A DNA stretch of 31,606 bases, taken from assembly GCA_037441765.1 (NCBI GenBank), contig JBBIRM010000015.1, positions 1-31,606 of the forward strand, read 5' to 3'. This document shows, piece by piece, positions 24,926-31,561 of this stretch; position 1 is the first letter of the stretch, and each line of letters opens with the position of its first letter. The position numbers and the translations under genes are program-made. Below the pieces are notes generated by a model. That model was not told the origin of the DNA, searched no databases, and was given only the letters and a program-made list of their open reading frames with translations. This stretch comes from JBBIRM01 sp037441765 (GTDB lineage: Bacteria; Desulfobacterota; BSN033; UBA1163).

Positions 24926-26401
24926 TCAGTCGGGTTTTCGATCCTGAATCCCTGCAAGCCTCTTCACCATCTTCTTTCTGGCCTCTATGTCATATTGAGT
25001 GGTGATGGCAATTGACTCCATCACAGGAGAACCCCCACCATGATATGATCCCATGAGGTGAATCCCCCCGCTTGAAGAACAGAGGATATCACCGATATAG
25101 CGCCATAACTGAGCAGCATCCTCTGGGTGAACCTCAGGATTACGAGTGATATATTTGTAAAGAAGGTCTTTGGTCTCTGGGTTCACAAAGTCTCCCTCGT
25201 AGGGGAAGGTGGCTGGAATACCACCAGCAATGTCACATAGAATCTCCGCTTCACGATAAACCGCCTCTCCAGTTAAACATCTCCCCACATTGGCATAAAT
25301 GGAATGTGGGATAAAACTACCTGGCCCATAGGGAACAAAACCAACACCTGGAACATAGAGCTCAGGTTTCCCGAGTTCTGAGGCAGTAAAGCCAGCTGCA
25401 TAGCCCAATTCTGTAACCAAGATGATCTCTGCAAGTTTATCTCGGACGTGGGGGGCCTTTGCAATGCCATTATATTCTGCGGCCAAGGCCACTGCTCCGA
25501 GCATCAAATCTCCCAATGCAGGTTTACAACCTGAGTAACTATGCCGATGGAAGAGAGCGAAAAGAAGAGCACAGGCCCCTCCATGGAGCGTCTCTCCACA
25601 GAGAAAGACCCTCTCCCACGGGACAAAACAGTTATCAAAAATAACATAGGAGTCCGTATAACCAGGGGTAAATCCTCTTTTAAAATATTTTCGCTCCCGC
25701 AGGTTATGAACGCTTACTACCTGTTTCACCCCTTCCCAGTCTCCAGGGACAGCAAAGGCAACGGCCCAGTCCTTTTCCTCAGGCAGTAGGGCACGCGTGG
25801 GGACGACAAGGATTTCGTCGGCGATCGAAGCCTCTGAGATGTGGACCTTGGAGCCTCGAACCACGATGCCATCACTCTTCTTTTCTACCACCCGAACATA
25901 AAGGTCAGGATCCCTCTGTTGGGAGGGGCGTTTCATCCGATCGCCCTTCACATCCGTCTGCGCACAACAGCCGACCAGGTCTTCTCTTTGAAATCGTTCA
26001 AGCCATTTCTTAAAATTTTTGTGATATTCAGTAGCCCCATTGTTCTGCTTGTCCGCTTCAAAAGAGACATTATAGAGTGCATTGGTGGCATCGATTCCCA
26101 TGCATCGCTGAATGCATCCACCTACAACCTGGTAGAGAAGTCGGGTCATATCCTGTTTCTTATGGAGGTCCTCTTTACTCTGATGAACATGGCAGAAGCG
26201 ATTTATCTTTTCTCCAGTCAAATGGGAGATGGCTGTACATAGACCTTCATATTTTGGATCAGCGGCGTAATCGAAAGTCACCCCCATGGTCTGAAGGGCG
26301 GGCATCTGGATATCGTCATCACGTGCAATCTTCTCCCCATTTAGATAAAGATTACGGCGCATCTTCCTCAACCCTTCAATATATTGCTGTTTCGTTCTCA
26401 T
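24926..26401 (-). CDS. 4-hydroxybutyryl-CoA dehydratase-like protein (AbfD family)
   Basis: Protein of 491 residues of the HpaB/4-hydroxybutyryl-CoA dehydratase superfamily. It probably converts 4-hydroxybutyryl-CoA to crotonyl-CoA by a radical mechanism with FAD and a [4Fe-4S] cluster, and may also isomerise vinylacetyl-CoA. The four cluster ligands of the Clostridium aminobutyricum enzyme (Cys99, Cys103, His292, Cys299) have counterparts with the same spacing: Cys96, Cys100, His285 and Cys292 (GGCIQRCMG and HRHSYSGCK). Tyr289 and Lys293 also match known active-site positions. Flavin monooxygenases of the superfamily lack this cluster. The ribosome binding site is AAAGGGAGA. It follows a TetR gene by 17 bases and heads the catabolic genes of the operon. 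A related hydroxyacyl-CoA substrate is possible. Confidence 0.88.
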   Translation of the reverse strand: MRTKQQYIEGLRKMRRNLYLNGEKIARDDDIQMPALQTMGVTFDYAADPKYEGLCTAISHLTGEKINRFCHVHQSKEDLHKKQDMTRLLYQVVGGCIQRCMGIDATNALYNVSFEADKQNNGATEYHKNFKKWLERFQREDLVGCCAQTDVKGDRMKRPSQQRDPDLYVRVVEKKSDGIVVRGSKVHISEASIADEILVVPTRALLPEEKDWAVAFAVPGDWEGVKQVVSVHNLRERKYFKRGFTPGYTDSYVIFDNCFVPWERVFLCGETLHGGACALLFALFHRHSYSGCKPALGDLMLGAVALAAEYNGIAKAPHVRDKLAEIILVTELGYAAGFTASELGKPELYVPGVGFVPYGPGSFIPHSIYANVGRCLTGEAVYREAEILCDIAGGIPATFPYEGDFVNPETKDLLYKYITRNPEVHPEDAAQLWRYIGDILCSSSGGIHLMGSYHGGGSPVMESIAITTQYDIEARKKMVKRLAGIQDRKPD

Positions 26402-26418
26402 GGTCTCCCTTTCTTCTC

Positions 26419-27036
26419 TTAAACTTTACTCGATTTGTCTGATTTTCCTCTTAAACCATTGAGAGCAAATTTAAATATAAAGTCGGAAAGTTCTCCTACC
26501 GAAACTCCCTTTTTAGGGTGGAACCAGATTCTGGTACGGGTGATCATGGAAGCAATCATAAACCCAGCGAGTTTTACATTCACCTCAGGCCAATATCCCT
26601 GATCGATACCCCTCCGAATTACCTTCCTAATGATTCGATCATAAGTATCTCTAAGGTCAATAATTTTTTTTCGTTTGTCCGGGGAGAGATTATCCAGTGC
26701 TACATCAAAAAGCAGTTTGGCAGATCTCCGGTAACTCAGGGTAACCTTTAAATGACTTTCGATTATCAACCTTAATTGCTCAGTGGGACTGGCTTGGGTA
26801 TCTTCTTCCAGGTGCTCAATGGGACGGATGATCTGCTCCATTTCCTCACGGAGGACCTCGAAAAGAATCTGTTCTTTGTCAGTAAAGAAGTTATAGATAT
26901 TGGCAGGGCGACACCCATAGGAGTTGCCGATGTCGGTCATACTGGTAGCCATGTAACCCTTCTCCCAGAAAAGCCTCCTCGCTATATTGAGCATTTCTCT
27001 CCTCTGAGAGCCAGGTTTTAATCTATGTTTTGGCAT
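26419..27036 (-). CDS. TetR/AcrR family regulator of the 4-hydroxybutyrate-type operon
   Basis: Repressor of 205 residues with an N-terminal TetR DNA-binding domain (about 12-58; the recognition region is MTDIGNSYGCRPANIYNFFTDKEQIL) and a helical ligand-binding domain. It is the first gene of the ten-gene minus-strand operon; the dehydratase starts 17 bases after its stop. A good promoter and a palindrome lie just upstream, consistent with autoregulation and control of the whole operon. The inducer is probably an acyl-CoA of the pathway, which is an inference from position. It is not a close copy of the TetR protein at 5391. Confidence 0.9.
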   Translation of the reverse strand: MPKHRLKPGSQRREMLNIARRLFWEKGYMATSMTDIGNSYGCRPANIYNFFTDKEQILFEVLREEMEQIIRPIEHLEEDTQASPTEQLRLIIESHLKVTLSYRRSAKLLFDVALDNLSPDKRKKIIDLRDTYDRIIRKVIRRGIDQGYWPEVNVKLAGFMIASMITRTRIWFHPKKGVSVGELSDFIFKFALNGLRGKSDKSSKV

Positions 27037-27099
27037 CTATAAGTCTTTTAGGAAATGTAGTTTTGCATTAAAAGGGGAGGACCGTTTAATTGATATTTG

Positions 27100-27117
27100 T
27101 TAATGAATGACCATTAA
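27100..27117. promoter_or_regulatory. Candidate TetR operator of the minus-strand operon
   Basis: A perfect inverted repeat TTAATG (27100-27105) and CATTAA (27112-27117) with six bases between lies immediately downstream of the predicted -10 box. The inner TGAATGACCATT resembles TetR-type FadR operators. Binding is inferred. Confidence 0.5.
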
Positions 27118-27145
27118 TCTATATTATACATTATAGGTTTGTCAA
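27118..27145 (-). promoter_or_regulatory. Promoter of the minus-strand operon
   Basis: On the minus strand a consensus TTGACA (27145-27140), a 16-base spacer and TATAGA (27123-27118) precede the palindromic operator and the TetR gene. A second TATAAT lies inside the spacer but is too close to the -35 box. Confidence 0.6.
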
Positions 27146-27234
27146 GAAAAAAATTCGACCCCTCTGAGGCAAATACCGATAATAATTTGGCACTATTGGT
27201 TAATACACCGAAAATGCTTTATTTTATTTGAGGG

Positions 27235-27263
27235 GTAAGAGGGGCTCATAATCACCCCTTTAC
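27235..27263. terminator. Possible hairpin in the spacer between the two minus-strand operons
   Basis: GTAAGAGGGG (27235-27244) and CCCCTTTAC (27255-27263) form an imperfect stem with a 10-base loop. It lies downstream of the peroxiredoxin gene and upstream of the TetR promoter. No clear T-tract follows directly, so a terminator role is weakly supported. The rest of the 302-base spacer 27037-27338 holds only the promoter and operator of the TetR gene. Confidence 0.3.
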
Positions 27264-27338
27264 TTATAAATAATGCTACTGTATCTTTTTTGTAGTTCCA
27301 TAGAGAGTAATTTCAATTGAAGGGAAAGGAGGAGGCCC

Positions 27339-27950
27339 TTAGATTTTTTTAAGTTTTTCCAAGGCTCCTACAAGGTCTTCTAAGGGAGGTCTTTTATTAA
27401 TATCATGAACGTCGATATAGCGGATGATCCCTTTCTTATCGATTACAAATAGGGCCCGCTCGGATGTTCCGTCAGTTCGCAAGACCCCATATTTTTTAGC
27501 TACCTCTCCATGAGGCCAGAAATCAGATAGAACAGGGAACCAGAGTTTACCCATCTGATTGGTCCAGGCAAAAAGAGTAGGTAGATTATCCACCGTGATT
27601 CCAAGAAGGATTGCTTCGTGTTGATCAAAAATCTCTTTCGCAATATTATAGCCCGGCCACTGGTCAGAACAAACAGGCGTCCAGGCAGCAGGGACAAAGG
27701 AAAGAACGACATTCTTTTTTCCCCGATATTGCCTTAGTGAAATCTTTTCTCCAGAGATCGAAGGAAGGGTAAAATCAGGAGCGCGGTCCCCGACTTTTAA
27801 TTTTAATTGACTATCTATGGGTTTCAGTTTGCCAACCGGATAGATATTTTCTTTGAAAACCTCAGAAACACCATAAATGTCTTGGGTGTAAATCCACAGA
27901 AAGAGCATCAAACCAAGAAGGATAATATAAGAGAGGGTCTTTTTTCTCAT
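27339..27950 (-). CDS. Exported 1-Cys peroxiredoxin (AhpC/TSA family)
   Basis: Peroxidase of 203 residues with an N-terminal hydrophobic signal anchor (about 5-22), so it probably acts outside the cytoplasm. The peroxidatic site is PAAWTPVC, with Cys94 and Thr91. There is no other cysteine in the protein, so it must be reduced by an external thiol partner. The thioredoxin-like protein encoded 11 bases upstream, which is also exported, is the obvious candidate. The ribosome binding site is TAGGAG. It is the last gene of the oxidative-stress run that begins with PerR. Confidence 0.9.
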   Translation of the reverse strand: MRKKTLSYIILLGLMLFLWIYTQDIYGVSEVFKENIYPVGKLKPIDSQLKLKVGDRAPDFTLPSISGEKISLRQYRGKKNVVLSFVPAAWTPVCSDQWPGYNIAKEIFDQHEAILLGITVDNLPTLFAWTNQMGKLWFPVLSDFWPHGEVAKKYGVLRTDGTSERALFVIDKKGIIRYIDVHDINKRPPLEDLVGALEKLKKI

Positions 27951-27961
27951 CTTAAAGGCTC

Positions 27962-28525
27962 CTATTTTAATCCTGATACTTTTTGAACCAATTCCAAAAA
28001 GGCTTCGGCTCCAGAATATCCTCCCAATTGGGTGTGAACGATCTCCGAGGCCCCTTCCTCTTTGATTTTTACAACCATAAAGTAAGGCGTTCTCACTTCA
28101 CCAAAGGCTTTATGAAGGAGATAATCTTGGTCTGGAAAGAGGGGAAATGGGATCTGATAGGTCTTCTTAAACATTTCTACTTCGAAAGGGGTATTTCCTA
28201 CGCCGATGCCGATGAATTTAATCTTCCCTTTGAGATCTGGGTTCCTCTCAATCCGATCATAAAGCTCATTCACTCCAGGGGCATCCTTCTGACAATGAGG
28301 ACAATACATACTAAAAATCTCAATGATGAGCACCTTTGTTTTAATCTGGGGAATTTTAAAAAGCCCTTCCCCAGAAAGACCAAGATAGATCTTTTCAGAT
28401 GGATTCTTTGGAATGGGTAGGGAAATGGTGGGGAAGGGCTCCCCCTTTTCCGGAGGCTTATTCGATGGGAATCCTACCATGGGAAAAGTGAGGATCAAAA
28501 GAACCAGAAAGATGATTTTTTTCAT
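27962..28525 (-). CDS. Exported TlpA-like thioredoxin
   Basis: Thioredoxin-fold protein of 187 residues with a signal peptide (about 1-20). The redox motif is CPHC (75-78) within IIEIFSMYCPHCQKDAPGV. It would act as a periplasmic disulfide reductase. The adjacent gene encodes a 1-Cys exported peroxiredoxin, so it may recycle that enzyme. The GAGGGAGGGA ribosome binding site lies inside the 3' end of a decayed Tpx reading frame whose TGA overlaps this ATG as ATGA, a relic of translational coupling. Confidence 0.88.
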   Translation of the reverse strand: MKKIIFLVLLILTFPMVGFPSNKPPEKGEPFPTISLPIPKNPSEKIYLGLSGEGLFKIPQIKTKVLIIEIFSMYCPHCQKDAPGVNELYDRIERNPDLKGKIKFIGIGVGNTPFEVEMFKKTYQIPFPLFPDQDYLLHKAFGEVRTPYFMVVKIKEEGASEIVHTQLGGYSGAEAFLELVQKVSGLK

Positions 28526-28665
28526 GTTCCCTCCCTCAAATTTTTTAAGGCTCCTAAAACGGATTCATAATCAGGTTCATGGGTAATCTCTTTGACGATC
28601 TGGACATATTGAACAACCCCTTTTATATCCATCCCGTTCGTTCTTTCATCGGAGGGCTCCTTTTC
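28522..28665 (-). pseudogene. C-terminal fragment of a thiol peroxidase (Tpx-like)
   Basis: An open stretch of 47 codons lies between the rubrerythrin and TlpA genes, entered from an in-frame TAA at 28666-28668. Its translation contains KGVVQYVQIVKEITHEPDY and ends ESVLGALKNLREGT, very like the last 40 residues of Tpx peroxiredoxins. The catalytic part is missing, and only a late in-frame ATG exists. Its stop codon overlaps the tlpA start as ATGA, as between intact coupled genes. I read it as the remains of a tpx gene that once preceded tlpA. A short unrelated translated peptide is less likely. Confidence 0.6.
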
Positions 28666-28680
28666 TTATGATATTATACA

Positions 28681-28693
28681 GGGGTCGGACCCC
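28681..28693. repeat. Short GC-rich palindrome
   Basis: GGGGTC, one base, GACCCC. It lies between the truncated Tpx frame and the rubrerythrin stop codon, at about the place where the 5' part of tpx is lost. It may mark the deletion or insertion point or act as a weak hairpin after rubrerythrin. Confidence 0.35.
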
Positions 28694-28727
28694 ACAATCA
28701 CGGCTGGCGTGTGCTTTCAATTTCTCT

Positions 28728-29225
28728 TTATTCAATTTTTCTAAACTTTTCTTTTTTTGCGCCACATACCGGACAGGTTTCAGGAGCTTCCCGCTCGGCT
28801 GTGTAACCACAAACAGGGCATATATAATATGGAAAGGCCTCCTGAGTTTTTCCTAAGTTGTTGAGGAGAGTTTGATATAGGTTGGCATGGACCTTCTCGA
28901 CTTCATTGGCATAATGAAAGGTTCGTTCAGCCTCTTTATTTCCTTCCTGTTTGGCGGCCTCGATCATCTCTGGATACATCTTCTTAAATTCGTGAGTCTC
29001 TCCAGCAATGGCCTCTTCCAAATTCTCCTTCGTACTTCGAATTCCTTTGAGCGCCCTTAAATGATTATGAGCGTGGATAGTTTCCGCCTCTGCAGCAGCC
29101 CGAAAGAGACGAGCGACCTGGGGATAGCCTTCCTGTTCTGCCTTGGCAGCAAAGGCGAGATACTTTCGGTTTGCCTGAGATTCTCCTGCAAAAGCTTCTT
29201 TTAGAAATTGTTCTGCTTTTGACAT
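28728..29225 (-). CDS. rbr: Rubrerythrin
   Basis: Non-heme diiron peroxidase of 165 residues that detoxifies hydrogen peroxide in anaerobes. The N-terminal four-helix ferritin-like domain has the iron ligand motifs GES near residue 15, ETIH (48-51), GETHE near 75 and EKVH (110-113). The C-terminal rubredoxin domain has CPVCG at 136-140 and CPVCG at 151-155, binding one iron. The length is slightly short but complete for the family. A strong AAGGAGGG ribosome binding site precedes the ATG, 35 bases after the PerR-type gene, so they are probably one transcript under PerR control. Confidence 0.96.
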   Translation of the reverse strand: MSKAEQFLKEAFAGESQANRKYLAFAAKAEQEGYPQVARLFRAAAEAETIHAHNHLRALKGIRSTKENLEEAIAGETHEFKKMYPEMIEAAKQEGNKEAERTFHYANEVEKVHANLYQTLLNNLGKTQEAFPYYICPVCGYTAEREAPETCPVCGAKKEKFRKIE

Positions 29226-29260
29226 AGGTTCCCTCCTTTATAAGATTAAATATTTGTGGT

Positions 29261-29656
29261 TCAAGATTTTTTACACCTTGGACATCTTCCGTAAAACTCA
29301 ATATGGGTTCTGGTAATCTGAAATCCCTCCTCCTCAAGTTTGATTAGGGGAAGAGAAAAATCATGGTGGATATCCACAATTTTATGACATTTCAAACAAA
29401 TGAGATGGTGATGGGGTTGGATATTGGGGTCAAAACGTTTTTTTTGAGGATCAAGATTAAGTTCCGTGAGATAACCTCGTTCTTTTAAGTGTTCCAATGT
29501 ATTATAGACCGTTGCAAAGGACATAGTTGTAAATTTTTTGCTCACTGCCTTAAAGATCGTTTCGGCCGAGGGATGTTCCTTATTTCCATCCAAATAATTA
29601 AGGATAGCTAAGCGTTGAGGCGTCATCTTTAAACCTAAGGCTTTATACTTTTCCAT
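29261..29656 (-). CDS. perR: Fur-family peroxide regulator (PerR-like)
   Basis: Metal-dependent repressor of 131 residues. The N-terminal winged helix (about 1-80) has LKMTPQRLAIL and TMSFATVYNTLEHL. The structural zinc site is CLKC plus CPRC at the C-terminus. The metal-sensing residues favour PerR over Fur: KKRFD supplies the Asp85 equivalent, PHHHL the histidines and KIVDIH the Asp104 equivalent of Bacillus PerR. Rubrerythrin follows in the same operon, and peroxidase genes lie further down. A PerR-like box sits in its own promoter. Assignment as PerR rather than a generic Fur protein is moderately sure. Confidence 0.88.
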   Translation of the reverse strand: MEKYKALGLKMTPQRLAILNYLDGNKEHPSAETIFKAVSKKFTTMSFATVYNTLEHLKERGYLTELNLDPQKKRFDPNIQPHHHLICLKCHKIVDIHHDFSLPLIKLEEEGFQITRTHIEFYGRCPRCKKS

Positions 29657-29686
29657 TTTTTTCTTCTTATTAGTATTTTTATCATT

Positions 29687-29701
29687 TAAGAATTATTCTT
29701 G
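29687..29701. promoter_or_regulatory. PerR/Fur box in the perR-rbr promoter
   Basis: TAAGAAT, T, ATTCTTG forms a 7-1-7 inverted repeat (6 of 7 positions symmetric), close to the PerR consensus TTATAATnATTATAA. It lies directly behind a minus-strand TTGACA (29705-29700) and ahead of an AT-rich -10 region (ATAAAA/TAAAAA near 29677-29682). Bound regulator would therefore block the promoter. Confidence 0.55.
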
Positions 29702-29714
29702 TCAAGTTTTTTTT

Positions 29715-29973
29715 AAGAGACCTCTAAAAAAGTAACTAAAAATTTAACACTTTAGGTGTTTGAGAATCTTTGTAAAATCCCTCCCGACCTCCCTTCGCTA
29801 AAGGGAGGAGATAGAGTTTTCCCCCTTTGGCAAAGGGGGATTAAGAGGGATTTTTTAATGATACTTTCGATTAATTGCTGTTTGAAACTCTTATTTTCAA
29901 ATCACTAAATTGATACTTTAAAATGAATTTACCTACCTCCCCAGTCTTTCATGGACTCTTTCAGAAATCTCAA
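29715..29973. repeat. MITE-like inverted-repeat element, copy 2
   Basis: AAGAGACCTCTAAAAAAGT (29715-29733) matches the left end of copy 1 (5076-5094) in 17 of 19 positions. The right arm, from CTACCTCCCCAGTCTTTC to GAAATCTC (about 29934-29973), matches the right arm of copy 1. Arm order and orientation are as in copy 1, although here the left arm is shorter. The interior differs and contains a nested palindromic repeat. Confidence 0.55.
29774..29854. repeat. Nested palindromic (REP-like) repeat
   Basis: The outer arms AAAATCCCTC (29774-29783) and GAGGGATTTT (29845-29854) enclose two hairpins: CCTCCCTT/AAGGGAGG (29788-29808) and CCCCCTTTG/CAAAGGGGG (29821-29839). This is a type of intergenic palindromic repeat seen in many bacterial genomes. 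It could also end transcription from either side. Confidence 0.75.
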
Positions 29974-30137
29974 TTCGAGGGGAAGATCAGACTTGGCACC
30001 TTCTCTGAAGATTCAACAATAAACCCTCTTTGCAAACTTCTCTAAGACAAGGAAATATTTCGTTTGACACTGCTAAACATCATGGGCTATAAAATTTAAT
30101 CGAAAAAGGTGGATAAGTCATTTGAAAGGGGGTCTCT

Positions 30138-31460
30138 GTGGAAAGGCGAATCGTTTCAATTGTTCGCTATGAGAAGCCTTTAGAATCGGTTCGTTTAGCG
30201 GTTGAATTGTCCCATGGACTTGACCATTTACCCCCTCGAGCAAAGGTTTTCGTCAAGCCAAATATCGTCTTTTGGACCCAAACCACACCTTTCCCTAAAT
30301 GGGGAGTTATTACCACCTCGAGGGTCGTCGAGGATATGGTCATCCTTCTCAAGTATAAGGGAATCGAGGATATCACAATTTTAGAGGGGATTGTCACTTA
30401 CGATCCAAAGGACAGGGAGACCCCGGCTCATGCCTTTGAGACTCTCGGATATAATATCTTAAAGAAACGTTATGGAATAAAGACGTTAAATGTTTTTGAA
30501 AGGCCATTTAAGAAAATTGATCTTGGCGATGGGTTGGAACTCAATTTCAATGAGGATATTCTTCAGAGTGATTTTGTGGTCAATCTTCCGGTTCTAAAAA
30601 CCCATGCCCAAACCATCGTTACGCTTGGGATAAAAAATTTAAAGGGCCTCATCGATATCCCCTCTCGGAAAAAATGTCATAGTCCCCATCCTGAGAAGGA
30701 TTTAAACTACATGGTGGCTCGGCTGGCAAATAAACTTCCCCCTTCTTTCACCCTTCTTGATGGGATTTTTACGGCTGAGCGTGGCCCCTTTTTTGAAGGA
30801 AGACTCAGAAGAAGCAATATTCTCATTGCATCCTCGGATATCTTATCTGCTGACAAAGTGGGCGCAAAGGTCTTGGGATATGACCCTTCTGAAATACCCC
30901 ATCTGGTTCATGCAGGAAAGTATTTTGAAAGGCCCTTAGATCTTTCCGATGTAGAAATTGTAGGGGAGAGCATCGAAACCGTTTCCTCCTATCACGAGTA
31001 TGCCTTTCCTTACACAGAAGATGGCACTCTACCAAAAGCCTTTGAAAAGATGGGGATTAAAGGCCTTTCATTTCGCAAATACGATGAGACGATATGTACT
31101 TACTGCTCAGGATTAATTACGATCACCCTTATTGCCATTGCCAGTGCATGGAGGGGAGAGCCCTGGGATGAGGTCGAGATCCTTACAGGTAAGAAGATGA
31201 AGCCTTCGCCTAAAAAGAAGAAGACCATTTTGTTAGGTCAGTGTATGGTTCAGGCCAATAAGGAAAGTCCTGACATCCGAGAGATGATCCCTGTGAAGGG
31301 TTGCCCTCCTGACCTTAAAGAACTATTCCAGGCCCTTCGCCAAGCAGGGATTGACGTAAGCCCAACTTTCTTCGAAAATATGGACATGGCTGCTGGTTTC
31401 TTTATGAAGAGGTATGAAGGAAAGCCAGAATTTGATGAGTCTTTTTATAAGATTAATTGA
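30138..31460 (+). CDS. DUF362 domain-containing protein
   Basis: Protein of 440 residues. The first 280 residues form a DUF362 domain with the typical VFVKPNIVFW, VVNLPVLKTHAQTIVTLGIKNLKGLI and SSDILSADKVGAKVLGYD stretches. The C-terminal part, with a CTYC pair (320-323) and GQCMVQ and KGCPPDLKELF segments, is of unknown role; no ferredoxin-type cysteine set is present. The GTG start at 30138 is supported by AAAGGGGG five to six bases upstream. Many DUF362 proteins of anaerobes are iron-sulfur proteins of unknown function, and this one stands alone, so no role can be assigned. Confidence 0.85.
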   Translation: MERRIVSIVRYEKPLESVRLAVELSHGLDHLPPRAKVFVKPNIVFWTQTTPFPKWGVITTSRVVEDMVILLKYKGIEDITILEGIVTYDPKDRETPAHAFETLGYNILKKRYGIKTLNVFERPFKKIDLGDGLELNFNEDILQSDFVVNLPVLKTHAQTIVTLGIKNLKGLIDIPSRKKCHSPHPEKDLNYMVARLANKLPPSFTLLDGIFTAERGPFFEGRLRRSNILIASSDILSADKVGAKVLGYDPSEIPHLVHAGKYFERPLDLSDVEIVGESIETVSSYHEYAFPYTEDGTLPKAFEKMGIKGLSFRKYDETICTYCSGLITITLIAIASAWRGEPWDEVEILTGKKMKPSPKKKKTILLGQCMVQANKESPDIREMIPVKGCPPDLKELFQALRQAGIDVSPTFFENMDMAAGFFMKRYEGKPEFDESFYKIN

Positions 31461-31561
31461 AAGGTTCTACCATGGAAAAGTTTTTGAGTTTATCAATTTT
31501 TTTTGATTTTATTTAGTATTTGTTGTTAAGGGATTAGAGTTTTTTCGTGCTTAGGGGGTTT

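Larger units (their letters stand above)
29657..30137. other. 481-base spacer with PerR box and repeats
   Basis: No gene is visible here. The stretch holds the perR promoter and box, then a second copy of the inverted-repeat arms (29715-29733 and 29934-29973) enclosing a nested palindromic repeat (29774-29854), and finally about 160 bases of plain AT-rich sequence before the DUF362 gene. Confidence 0.6.

Noticed and set aside
24926..26401. Annotation as a 4-hydroxyphenylacetate 3-monooxygenase
   Set aside because: The protein has the Cys/Cys/His/Cys set for a [4Fe-4S] cluster, which those monooxygenases lack, and no flavin reductase gene is nearby.
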